Shown: positions 1 to 6,088 of the stretch, one piece after another
Layout of the letters: each line of letters opens with the position of its first letter
Numbering within the stretch: position 1 is the first letter of the stretch
Origin: JANNRA01 sp031401035
GTDB taxonomy: Bacteria > Desulfobacterota > Binatia > HRBIN30 > CADEER01
Length of the DNA stretch: 6,269 bases
Direction: 5' to 3'
NCBI GenBank assembly: GCA_031401035.1
Contig: JANNRA010000176.1
Location: 1-6,269 of the forward strand
Notes under the pieces: generated by a model
The model's database searches: none
What the model was told of the DNA's origin: nothing
Seen by the model: only the letters and a program-made list of their open reading frames with translations
Position numbers and translations under genes: made by a program

Positions 1-18
1 GCGTAACCTCTTGCTCAT
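1..18 (-). CDS. 5' end of a truncated gene (begins MSKRLR)
   Basis: Only the first six codons lie in the window (ATG AGC AAG AGG TTA CGC, start at 18). The start is well supported: AGGAGG sits at 29-24 with a 5-nt spacer before the ATG, the best ribosome binding site in the window. Nothing can be said about the product; a basic N-terminus (K, R, R) would suit a signal peptide, but many other proteins too. The gene lies 310 nt downstream of the P460-like fusion gene on the same strand and probably has its own promoter and a structured leader, described separately. Confidence 0.6.
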
Positions 19-23
19 GGGAG

Positions 24-78
24 CCTCCTTTCCGGCTGCGGTTCGTGCCGCAGCTCTCCGGTTGTCGTTCCGGAAAGG
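24..78 (-). promoter_or_regulatory. Nested hairpin leader overlapping a Shine-Dalgarno
   Basis: On the minus strand, CCTTTCCGG (78-70) and CCGGAAAGG (35-27) form a perfect 9-bp inverted repeat. Stacked directly inside it is a second one, CTGCGG (53-48) with CCGCAG (41-36) around a 6-nt loop; the 5' side carries a 16-nt bulge (69-54). The 3' arm of the outer stem ends within AGGAGG (29-24), so the first three bases of the Shine-Dalgarno would be paired when the stem forms. This fits a translation-controlling leader (thermometer, protein-bound or ligand-bound), but I recognise no known riboswitch family. The inverted repeats are seen directly; the regulatory role is inferred. Confidence 0.45.
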
Positions 79-141
79 GTATGGCTCCCATTCTCTTCCG
101 TAAACTACTTGCCACCACGCAGCACATGGTAACTACGCGCA

Positions 142-170
142 ACACCAAGGCGTACGCCGTTCAATGTCAA
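142..170 (-). promoter_or_regulatory. Possible promoter with palindromic spacer
   Basis: A perfect -35 hexamer TTGACA lies at 170-165 on the minus strand. With a 17-nt spacer, the -10 position (147-142) reads TGGTGT, a poor match to TATAAT. The spacer contains the perfect 10-bp palindrome GGCGTACGCC (149-158). A weak -10 with an operator-like palindrome in the spacer would suit an activator-dependent promoter for the gene starting at 18. In DNA this GC-rich a short palindrome may also be chance, and only the -35 match is strong. Confidence 0.25.
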
Positions 171-221
171 ATCGTCGGCGATAGTGCCGCTTGCGCCGAT
201 GCCGGTGCTGCCTATGTCGGC

Positions 222-243
222 GCCGATCTCGCTGGCGATCGGC
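222..243. other. Short inverted repeat downstream of the fusion gene
   Basis: GCCGATC (222-228) and GATCGGC (237-243) form a 7-bp stem with an 8-nt loop, about 85 nt beyond the stop codon of the P460-like fusion gene. No T-run follows on either strand, so it is not a recognisable intrinsic terminator. It may help end or protect the operon transcript, or it may be chance. The rest of the 310-nt gap (19-328) shows no supportable gene. Confidence 0.2.
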
Positions 244-328
244 ACCCGTCGGGAGTACGCGCCTGGGAGAGAGGCAGACCGGGATCGAGGCGACGCGACG
301 ATGGGATGGCGATCACCGCCGCCGCCGT

Positions 329-2527
329 TCAGAGCAGTGGGAAGGGGATGCGGATGTAGTCGAGTCCTGCCGAGTGGCAGCCGGTGCACAGCCCGACGCC
401 GCGGCCGTTGGCGAACTGCGAGGTGTTGAAGCGCTCGTACCAGTACCAGCCCTGACCGCCATCGCTGTCGTCCTCGACCTTGACCATGACCGCCCATCCC
501 ATCAGCTCGCTACCGCTCCCGTACAGTTCTTTGACCGCGGCGGCCCCGGATGGGTGCGCGGCGAGGCCGCGCTCGAGCGAGTCGAGCAGGCGATCGTTGA
601 CGAACACCCGCACGTTGCCGAAGTGCGGACCCGACGAGCGATGCGGCGCCGACTCGGCCGCCCAGCCGAGGTAGTTCCCTTCGTCGAGCCAGTCGCGGAG
701 CGGGCCGCCGCGCGTCGGCGGATCCTGGTCGCCAGACGGAGGGGTCGCCGGCGCCGCGGTAGAGGTGGTCGTCGCTGTCGATGGCGCGGCCGTCGGCGTC
801 GGGGTCAGCAGTACAATGGTTGCGGTGGTGGTTTGCGGCGCCGCGGGGGTCGCAGTGGCTGGCGGGACGGTCGGGAGGGGGGTGGCGGACGGCGCGGGGA
901 CGGTCGGCGACGGCGTCGCGGGGGGCGCCGCCGTCGCCGTCGGCACCAGGGTGGGCTCCGCCGTCGACAGAGCGGTGTCGGTGGCCGTTGGCGTTGTCTC
1001 GGCCAGGCAGCCCGCCAGGGCGCTGTTCACGGCGGCGATGAGTTCGGCAATGCCGATCTCGCCGTCGCCGTCGCCGTCGGCGGACAGACAATCGGCGAAC
1101 GGCCGCGCGCCGAGGGCAACGCCAACCGCGGTCACCAGCTCGTTCACGGTCACCTGCCCGTCGCCGCCACAGTCACCACGGCATGCCGCGCCGGCAGGCA
1201 GTGCCGGCAGCAGGCACAGCGCCGCGGCGCCGGCGACCGCCGCACCGGAGGCGCCCCATGCGCGTCGTGCGCGCCAGCGCAGCGCATCGGCCGCGCCGCC
1301 GACGCCCCACGCCAGGGCAATGCACCACAGCGGCCAGGCGGCGGGTTGCCAGACACGATTGTGCGCAAACATGTTCAGCACCTCATAAGTCAGGGGAGCG
1401 ACGGTCAACCATCCGAGCAGGGCGTAGGACGGCGCCAGCGCCGCGACGGGGACGAGCGGCAGCAGATACCAGGGAAAGACGACCGGACTGGTGAGGAGCG
1501 GCGCGGCGAGTGCCAACTGAACGCCCGCGACCCAGTGCCCGCGGGAAGCGATGCGAATCGCCAGCGCGAGCCCGGCGAGGCAGAGACCGACGAGGATCGC
1601 CCGCGCCGGCGCGGCGCCGACGAGTGCTCGCAGGGCCGCGGACACCGGCGAGCCGAACTCCCAACGGTCGAAGAAGACCAGCAGGCTGCCAAGCGGATGC
1701 AGGCCGGCGGCGGCGGCGAGGCCGTAGCCGCCGACGCCGGTGGCAGCCGCCACCGCGAGCAGGCGCGGTGCGCGCCGCCTGCTCGCCGCGGCCAGCGGCA
1801 GCGCGACGACGACTGGCAGGAGCTTCAGCAGCATCCCAGCAGCCAGGGCGACGCCCGCCGCCGCGGCGCGACCGCGTTGCACGGCCCCCAGCGCCGCGAC
1901 CACCGCCAGGGCGGAGAATACGTCGAGGTGGCCGCCGACGCCGCCCTCGAGGACCAGCAACGGCGACAGCGCGACGAGGGCGAGATGTCGCTCCGCGCCG
2001 CGCGCGCGTAGCAGGGGCGCGGCGAGGAGCAGGGTGACAACGGAGGCCAGCGCCACCGCGCCCTTCCAGACGAGGACCGCCGAGCCGGCGCCGGTGCTCG
2101 CCGCGAGCGCGAACAACGCCAGGGCGGCGGGAGGATAGAGCGTCGCGTAGGCCGCGTGTTCGAGCGGCGTCGGCCAGGTGGCGCGCAGGCCGGCGAGTTC
2201 CGCGGCCGCAGGCGCGAGGCGATACGGATCGTGTCCCGCCAGCCACACGGCCCCGTCCCAGAGATAGCGTTCGACGTCGTTGGAGGTGAACGGCGGCGCA
2301 CCGATGAGCAACAGGCGCGTCGCCACCCCTGCCGCGAGCAGGGCGCCGGGGTCGACCCTGGCGCCCTGCCCAGCGCGCCAGGCCATGAGCATCGTCAGCG
2401 TCAGCAGCAGATGGAGCCCGATGTAGAGCGAGCCCCAGTCCGCTGGCGCCGCGATGGGGATCAGGTACGCCGTCGCCGCCAGCGCGACGAAGGCGGCGCA
2501 CGGCCAACGCTGCGCGCCGGCGCTCAT
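329..2527 (-). CDS. GT-C membrane glycosyltransferase fused to EF-hand pair and P460-like haem domain
   Basis: A 732-residue protein. Residues 1-420 are a multipass membrane domain resembling GT-C polyprenyl-phosphate-sugar mannosyltransferases (GT87-like): DVERYLWDG (84-92) with candidate catalytic acids D84/E86, then HDPYRLAP (99-106), YPP (131-133) and LLKLLP (233-238). Residues 420-448 look like a signal peptide (basic stretch, Ala/Leu core, AGA|A). Two Ca-binding loops follow, DCGGDGQVTVNE (452-463, loop position 3 is Gly) and DGDGDGEIGIAE (484-495, canonical), flanked by C449, C453, C480 and C507. Residues 508-600 are a Thr/Pro/Ala linker. Residues 605-732 resemble the cytochrome P460 family and end with CTGCH (714-718), a c-type haem site. 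ATG at 2527 overlaps the previous stop (ATGA). The GT part probably transfers a lipid-linked sugar in the periplasm, where the haem tail must also lie. I know of no such fusion. Confidence 0.7.
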   Translation of the reverse strand: MSAGAQRWPCAAFVALAATAYLIPIAAPADWGSLYIGLHLLLTLTMLMAWRAGQGARVDPGALLAAGVATRLLLIGAPPFTSNDVERYLWDGAVWLAGHDPYRLAPAAAELAGLRATWPTPLEHAAYATLYPPAALALFALAASTGAGSAVLVWKGAVALASVVTLLLAAPLLRARGAERHLALVALSPLLVLEGGVGGHLDVFSALAVVAALGAVQRGRAAAAGVALAAGMLLKLLPVVVALPLAAASRRRAPRLLAVAAATGVGGYGLAAAAGLHPLGSLLVFFDRWEFGSPVSAALRALVGAAPARAILVGLCLAGLALAIRIASRGHWVAGVQLALAAPLLTSPVVFPWYLLPLVPVAALAPSYALLGWLTVAPLTYEVLNMFAHNRVWQPAAWPLWCIALAWGVGGAADALRWRARRAWGASGAAVAGAAALCLLPALPAGAACRGDCGGDGQVTVNELVTAVGVALGARPFADCLSADGDGDGEIGIAELIAAVNSALAGCLAETTPTATDTALSTAEPTLVPTATAAPPATPSPTVPAPSATPLPTVPPATATPAAPQTTTATIVLLTPTPTAAPSTATTTSTAAPATPPSGDQDPPTRGGPLRDWLDEGNYLGWAAESAPHRSSGPHFGNVRVFVNDRLLDSLERGLAAHPSGAAAVKELYGSGSELMGWAVMVKVEDDSDGGQGWYWYERFNTSQFANGRGVGLCTGCHSAGLDYIRIPFPLL
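728..1006 (-). repeat. Low-complexity Thr/Pro/Ala linker coding region
   Basis: These bases encode residues 508-600 of the fusion protein, made almost wholly of Thr, Pro, Ala, Ser and Val with recurring ATP, TPT and PTVP units. Linkers of this kind separate folded domains in secreted bacterial proteins and are often O-glycosylated or stretch across the periplasm or cell surface. Here it holds the P460-like haem domain at a distance from the EF-hand pair and the membrane. The low-complexity codons also create long spurious open frames on the plus strand. Confidence 0.7.
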
Positions 2528-3219
2528 GGTCCCCACGGCGGCAGTCCATGCCGGGCGAGCAGCGCGAGGATCTTTACCGATGCTCCCACCGTGCCGCGCA
2601 GCGTGCCCGACACTTTCGACGTCCCGCCGCGTCGTCGACAGCTGCGCACCGGCACCTCGAGGTAGCGCAATCCGGCGCGCGCGGCGCGGATCTGCATTTC
2701 CACCGTCCATCCGTAGCCGCGGTCGCGCATGCCGAGCGTGTCCAGGGCGCTGCGGCGGATGGCGCGGAACGGGCCGAGGTCGGTGGCCGCCAAGCCGTAG
2801 CCGAGCCGCAGCCAGGTGGCGGCCAGCGCGTTGCCCCAGCGCTGTTGAGGCGCCAGCGCCCCCGGCTCGCCTCCGGCGGCGAGCCGCGCGCCGACGACCA
2901 GATCGGCGCGCCCGGCGGCGATCGGCGCGATCAGCGCCGGCAGGCGATCGATCTCATCGCTGCCGTCGGCGTCGAGAAAGACGACGATGTCCGTGTCCGC
3001 CGGCAGCGCCCGCATGCCGGCCAGGCAGGCCGAACCGTAGCCGCGGCGCGCCTCGCACACGACGCGCCCGCCGGCGGCGCGCGCCACCGCCGCGGTCGCG
3101 TCGGCGCTGCCGTTGTCGACGACGATCACCTGGCGCACCGGCGGTCGCGGGACGGCGCGCAGCACCCAGCCGATCGCAGCCGCCTCGTCGAGGGCGGGGA
3201 TGATGACGTCCACCTTCAT
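2524..3219 (-). CDS. GT2 glycosyltransferase, polyprenyl-phosphate hexose synthase-like
   Basis: A 231-residue soluble GT-A enzyme of the DPM/DPG-synthase-like GT2 group. It opens with MKVDVIIPALDEAAAIGWVL, the usual nucleotide-sugar binding start. DNGSAD is at 35-40, the metal-binding DADGSDE at 83-89, TDLGPFRAIRR at 146-156, and the basic RRRGGTSKVSGTLRGT at 195-210, which is typical of this subgroup. There is no C-terminal transmembrane segment, so it probably works at the cytoplasmic membrane face, moving a hexose from a nucleotide sugar onto polyprenyl phosphate. The ATG at 3219 was chosen because it forms an ATGA overlap with the upstream synthase stop and precedes the first conserved strand; AGAGG and CAGG lie just upstream. 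Its stop overlaps the GT-C start in the same way, which fits donor supply for that protein. The sugar cannot be predicted. Confidence 0.88.
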   Translation of the reverse strand: MKVDVIIPALDEAAAIGWVLRAVPRPPVRQVIVVDNGSADATAAVARAAGGRVVCEARRGYGSACLAGMRALPADTDIVVFLDADGSDEIDRLPALIAPIAAGRADLVVGARLAAGGEPGALAPQQRWGNALAATWLRLGYGLAATDLGPFRAIRRSALDTLGMRDRGYGWTVEMQIRAARAGLRYLEVPVRSCRRRGGTSKVSGTLRGTVGASVKILALLARHGLPPWGP

Positions 3220-4685
3220 CGCCGCGCCTGCCTCTCGAGCAGGCTGACGACGCCGGTCAGCAGAAAGCCGTTCAGGAACAGCAGCAGAAACGGCAGGGCG
3301 AGCCACGCGCCGTGATAGATCGCCCAGGCGCCGAAGCCGGCGTACAGCGCGCCAGCGGCGACCTCGACCCAGGCCCAGCCGCCGCCGTGGTCGACCCGGT
3401 AGGCGTCGTGCGGGCGGGGGCGACGGCGCCCCAGCGCATGCAGACCGCGCTTGGGCGTGCGCACGAACGCGCTCGATCGACCGACGAGGGCCTCGATCAC
3501 CGCGCGCGCGTTGGTGAGGCCGAGGCCGATGCCGACCGACATCAGGGCCGGCAGGTAGCGCAGCGACGTGCGCAGGCGACCCGAGATCGCCCATTGGGCA
3601 GACAGGAAGAAGCACAGGTGGCTGAGCGTGGCGAAGAGGAAGAGCGGCGCGTCGATCCACAGCGTCTGCGCCCAGTCGGTCCCATGCCGGATGACGATGC
3701 TCGGTGGCAGGAAGACGAGGCTGTCCAGCACCATCAGCAGGTAGGCGACGTTGCTGGACAGGTGAAAGGTCGCCTCGACCTTGGTGCGCAGCGGCAGCGG
3801 CTGCGCCCAGATCTGCGGCAGCAGCTTGAGCATGACCTGCGTCGCGCCCTTGGCCCAGCGGTGCTGCTGGACCTTGAATGCGCACATCTCCACCGGCAGC
3901 TCACCGGCGCAGGTGACCGTCGGGAGGAAGACAAATCGCCAACCGCGCAACTGCGCGCGGTAGCTGAGATCGAGGTCCTCGGTCAGCGTATCGGCCGTCC
4001 AGCCGCCGGCGTCCCGGATGGTCGCGGCACGCCACAGGCCGGCGGTGCCGTTGAAGTTGAAGAAGAGGCCGGCGGCACAGCGCCCGCCGTGTTCGATGAC
4101 GAAATGCGCGTCGAGCATCATCGCCTGCACCTGCGTGATGGCGTTGCAGCCGCGGTTCAGGTGCGTCCAGCGCGCCTGCACCATGCCCACACCTGGGTCG
4201 CTGAAGTACGGCACGATGGCCAGTAGCAGGTCCGCGTCCGGTACGAAGTCGGCGTCGAAGATGGCCACCAGCTCGCCGCGTGCCTGCGTCAGCCCGGCCG
4301 CAAGCGCGCCGGCCTTGAATCCGGTCCGGTGTCCCCGCCGCAGGTGCGCGATGTCGACGCCGCGTCGGCGCCATGCGTGGACCCGGGCGGCGGCCAGCGC
4401 GGTGGTCTCGTCGGTCGAATCGTCGAGCACCTGGATCTGCAGCCGATCGGCGGGATAGCGCAGGCGAGCGGCGGCATCGATCAGGCGCTCGACGACGTAC
4501 TTCTCGTTGTACACCGGCAATTGCACCGTCACCTGCGGCAGCTCCGCTGGCAGCGGTGGCGGTGGCACGACGGCGCGGTTGCGCAGGCACAGGCGGGTGA
4601 GGCGCAGACGCTGCCACCCGTAGATACCGAGGAGGGTGAGCAGCCCGAAGTGGCAGACGAGGATGACGGCGGCGAGCATCGACAC
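3216..4685 (-). CDS. Processive GT2 synthase, CslA/cellulose-synthase-like
   Basis: A 489-residue membrane glycosyltransferase. One N-terminal helix (about 4-22) is followed by a cytoplasmic GT-A domain with the processive signature: DDSTD (88-92), DAD (144-146), TEDLD (235-239) and QQHRW (273-277). About five C-terminal helices follow (roughly 311-331, 343-363, 375-392, 438-458, 460-480), with a conserved GLTNARAVIEALVG (388-402) and FVRTPKRG (407-414). This layout matches bacterial CslA-type synthases, which polymerise a beta-linked mannan or glucan from a nucleotide sugar and thread it through the membrane. No PilZ domain is present, so direct c-di-GMP control through PilZ is not expected. 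The frame opens GTG-TCG-ATG, so either GTG 4685 or ATG 4679 may be the start. It begins 10 nt after the barrel gene with no clear Shine-Dalgarno, suggesting coupled translation. Confidence 0.9.
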   Translation of the reverse strand: MSMLAAVILVCHFGLLTLLGIYGWQRLRLTRLCLRNRAVVPPPPLPAELPQVTVQLPVYNEKYVVERLIDAAARLRYPADRLQIQVLDDSTDETTALAAARVHAWRRRGVDIAHLRRGHRTGFKAGALAAGLTQARGELVAIFDADFVPDADLLLAIVPYFSDPGVGMVQARWTHLNRGCNAITQVQAMMLDAHFVIEHGGRCAAGLFFNFNGTAGLWRAATIRDAGGWTADTLTEDLDLSYRAQLRGWRFVFLPTVTCAGELPVEMCAFKVQQHRWAKGATQVMLKLLPQIWAQPLPLRTKVEATFHLSSNVAYLLMVLDSLVFLPPSIVIRHGTDWAQTLWIDAPLFLFATLSHLCFFLSAQWAISGRLRTSLRYLPALMSVGIGLGLTNARAVIEALVGRSSAFVRTPKRGLHALGRRRPRPHDAYRVDHGGGWAWVEVAAGALYAGFGAWAIYHGAWLALPFLLLFLNGFLLTGVVSLLERQARR

Positions 4686-4695
4686 GGGGCCGTGG

Positions 4696-5574
4696 TCAGA
4701 AGACGTACACGGCGGCGAACTGGAAGTTCACGCCGCGCAGGGTGTTCGATCCGTAGAGGTTGGGGGTGACGGTGAACTCCGTCCACCAGCGGTCGGTCAG
4801 CTTGTAGCCGCCGGTGAACTCGAGCTTGCCGAGGTCGAACTGGTTGGCCAGCGTCGGGTTGCCCGAGACGTCGACGCTGTCCTCGCCGTTGTTCAGGCCG
4901 GCGATGCCGTCGAGCTTGATGCGGCCGTAGAGGGCGGCCGTGACGTCGAGGCCGTACTCGACGAGATAGCGGAACTCATCGGCCGGTGGGCCGACGCGAT
5001 AGCGATACGCGGCCTCGACGCCGGCGTAGCCGAACAGGCCAAAGGACTTTCCGGCGAGAACGCGGAAGTCGAAGTCCTCCTGGCCGTTGCCGAGCGGCAG
5101 GCTGTCGTTCGCGTCATAGAAGTACGGCATCTTGAAGATGAACTGCCCGGAGAGCACGAAAGGCTCGGCGAGGACGCGGTAGCGCAGGCCGAGGTCGGTA
5201 TCACCGACGCCGTAGGTGTCGATCGTGCGACCGTTCTGCGTCTGCGTCAGGCGCTGCAGCGGAATCGAGCCGAAGACCGTCAACGCGTCCAGCAGCCCGT
5301 ACTCGCCGTAGTACGTCAGGTTGAGATTGGTGAAATCCTCGAACCCAGTTGGCGTCGGGCCGAAGTAGCGGTCGCTGTAGAAATAGTTGAGCGCGAGCTT
5401 GTTGTACGCCGACCCCTGCGCCGGCGTCCACGCGCCGGCCCCCACCTCGTCCGGACTCGCTATCACGCCCGCGGCGAGAACCAGGAGCCAGACGCATACC
5501 GAGGGCGCGCGTCGCCGATGACGCCGCGCGCCCTCGGATCCGCATCGCCCCCATGTGCGGCAGGACGCGATCAC
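4696..5574 (-). CDS. Outer-membrane beta-barrel protein of a glycan cluster
   Basis: About 292 residues if the GTG at 5574 is used. A basic stretch (RHRRR, 18-22) and hydrophobic core (27-40) lead to AGA|W (46-49), a signal peptidase I site. The mature part alternates polar and hydrophobic residues in aromatic-rich strands with tight turns (for example LALNYFYSDRYFG at 60-72) and ends in Tyr-Val-Phe, the terminal-aromatic signal of barrel proteins. It resembles short transporter-like outer-membrane proteins and recalls XagA, which sits beside a GT2 synthase in Xanthomonas and Xylella, but the match is by feel only. A role in exporting or docking the glycan made by the downstream synthase is inferred from position. 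The start is doubtful: GTG lies inside the strong Shine-Dalgarno, and both well-placed ATGs (5554, 5545) are out of frame. Confidence 0.78.
   Translation of the reverse strand: MIASCRTWGRCGSEGARRHRRRAPSVCVWLLVLAAGVIASPDEVGAGAWTPAQGSAYNKLALNYFYSDRYFGPTPTGFEDFTNLNLTYYGEYGLLDALTVFGSIPLQRLTQTQNGRTIDTYGVGDTDLGLRYRVLAEPFVLSGQFIFKMPYFYDANDSLPLGNGQEDFDFRVLAGKSFGLFGYAGVEAAYRYRVGPPADEFRYLVEYGLDVTAALYGRIKLDGIAGLNNGEDSVDVSGNPTLANQFDLGKLEFTGGYKLTDRWWTEFTVTPNLYGSNTLRGVNFQFAAVYVF
5499..5537. repeat. Perfect 12-bp inverted repeat in the signal-peptide region
   Basis: CCGAGGGCGCGC (5499-5510) and GCGCGCCCTCGG (5526-5537) are perfect complements separated by 15 nt. The stem is almost all G/C and would be very stable in DNA or RNA. 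It lies inside the n-region coding part of the barrel gene, between the ribosome binding site and the hydrophobic core. It may be a translation control element, an insertion, or a site of base-calling compression that hides an indel. Confidence 0.6.
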
Positions 5575-5580
5575 CTCCCT
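5569..5580 (-). promoter_or_regulatory. Strong Shine-Dalgarno of the barrel gene
   Basis: AGGGAGGTGATC on the minus strand complements the 3' end of 16S rRNA (anti-Shine-Dalgarno) over GAGGTGATC. The only in-frame start for the barrel gene before its signal peptide, GTG at 5574, lies inside this match. Normal spacing would put a start near 5562-5558, where no ATG or GTG exists. Confidence 0.5.
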
Positions 5581-5583
5581 TCG

Positions 5584-5614
5584 GTGCGCGCCGTCGCCGC
5601 GCGGTGTCGCGCAC
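5584..5614. other. Hairpin in the barrel-gene leader
   Basis: GTGCGCG (5584-5590) pairs with CGCGCAC (5608-5614), and CCG/CGG (5591-5593 with 5602-5604) can extend the stem past a small bulge. It ends directly upstream of the Shine-Dalgarno at 5580-5569. It may be the remains of a terminator for the upstream reductase (no T-run is present) or a leader structure of the operon. No convincing -35/-10 pair is visible in 5575-5676. Confidence 0.25.
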
Positions 5615-5676
5615 GCCGCATCGCGCCCGAGCGGCGTCGAGGCGTTCGACTCTGGCGGCAGTCGCGCCGCGCGTAG

Positions 5677-5817
5677 TCAGCCGAGCATGGTCATGCGGCC
5701 GTCGACGGCGAAGCAATGCCCGGTTATGAAGGGCAAGGCGTCGCTGGCGAGGAAGATCATCACCGGCGTCATGTTGAGGTCGGGGTCGCGCGCTGAGGCG
5801 ATCTGCGCTGACGCATT
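5677..5817 (-). pseudogene. C-terminal remnant of a short-chain dehydrogenase/reductase
   Basis: The frame ending at 5677 reads ...SARDPDLN, MTPVMIFLASDALPFITGH, then CFAVDGRMTMLG and stop. FLASD...ITGH...VDG is the classic last helix and strand of classical SDR enzymes, which are usually about 250 residues. Only about 46 residues are recognisable. Upstream on the same strand there is no TGxxxGxG cofactor motif and no YxxxK active site in any frame. The frame stays open to about 6114, but that part is Arg/Gly-rich translation of repeat DNA. The gene therefore seems to have lost its N-terminal four-fifths by deletion or replacement. An ATG at 5772 could start a 31-residue peptide, probably meaningless. 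Confidence 0.7.
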
Positions 5818-5930
5818 GACATGATGCCCGCATCGGACGCAGCGCCGGAGGGGCTCCCGACGCACCGATTCGGGTCCACCCCCGTCGCGGCGGACGTGCG
5901 CGCGAGCGCTTGGGCCGCCGCGCAGCGGGC

Positions 5931-5968
5931 CGCGCCAGCCGAGCTGGCTGCCCGCCGACGCGCGCTGA
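5931..5968. repeat. Repeat copy A (38 bp, pairs with 6051-6088)
   Basis: This segment, centred on CGAGCTGGCTGCCCG, matches 6051-6088 at 34 of 38 positions, exactly 120 bp apart. Copy A also contains a small hairpin, GCCAGC CGA GCTGGC, which is broken in the other copy. A second shared stretch, GCCGCCCGCGTGCGCCC, follows each copy (6015-6031 and 6138-6154, 123 bp apart), so the underlying unit is probably about 120 bp and diverged. Function unknown. Confidence 0.6.
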
Positions 5969-6050
5969 GGCCGTCCCCCACCGCCCGCCCCTTTTACGGC
6001 GCCTGACCGGGCGCGCCGCCCGCGTGCGCCCGGCGCCTGCCCCGCGCCGC

Positions 6051-6088
6051 CGCGCCAAACGAGCTGGCTGCCCGACGACGTGCGCTGA
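6051..6088. repeat. Repeat copy B (38 bp, pairs with 5931-5968)
   Basis: Second copy of the 38-bp repeat, differing at four positions (two just before GAGCTGG, two after). The shared 17-bp stretch following it lies at 6138-6154. Two visible copies and a shared flanking block suggest an old tandem duplication or part of a longer dispersed repeat array that continues beyond the window. Confidence 0.6.

Noticed and set aside
222..243. Intrinsic terminator after the fusion gene
   Set aside because: The hairpin has no T-run on the minus strand and lies about 85 nt past the stop.
105..497. Minus-strand open frame across the fusion gene's stop
   Set aside because: It overlaps the P460-like domain in another frame, has no ribosome binding site, and its intergenic tail has no recognisable motif.
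1006..1183. Cellulosomal dockerin
   Set aside because: The loops resemble dockerin repeats, but there is no cohesin or scaffoldin context, and this module is common in non-cellulosomal Binatia-like proteins.
191..2011. Long plus-strand open frame (606 codons) opposite the fusion gene
   Set aside because: Its translation is Arg/Gly/Ala-rich with no motif or ribosome binding site. It arises from high GC and the low-complexity linker opposite. The minus strand has clear domains over the same bases.
2528..2710. Upstream extension of the GT-C fusion to 2710
   Set aside because: The extra 61 residues lie within the conserved end of the Dpm-like gene and are non-conserved in look. The ATG at 2527 gives the ATGA overlap and leads straight into the first helix.
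3220..3885. Upstream extension of the Dpm-like GT2
   Set aside because: The frame stays open inside the CslA-like gene, but the translation there is Arg/Pro-rich. The GT2 fold starts at the ATG at 3219, which also makes the ATGA overlap.
4696..5574. Assigning xagA to the barrel gene
   Set aside because: The similarity is a general impression of signal peptide, barrel and GT2 neighbour. No diagnostic residues could be verified, so no symbol is given.
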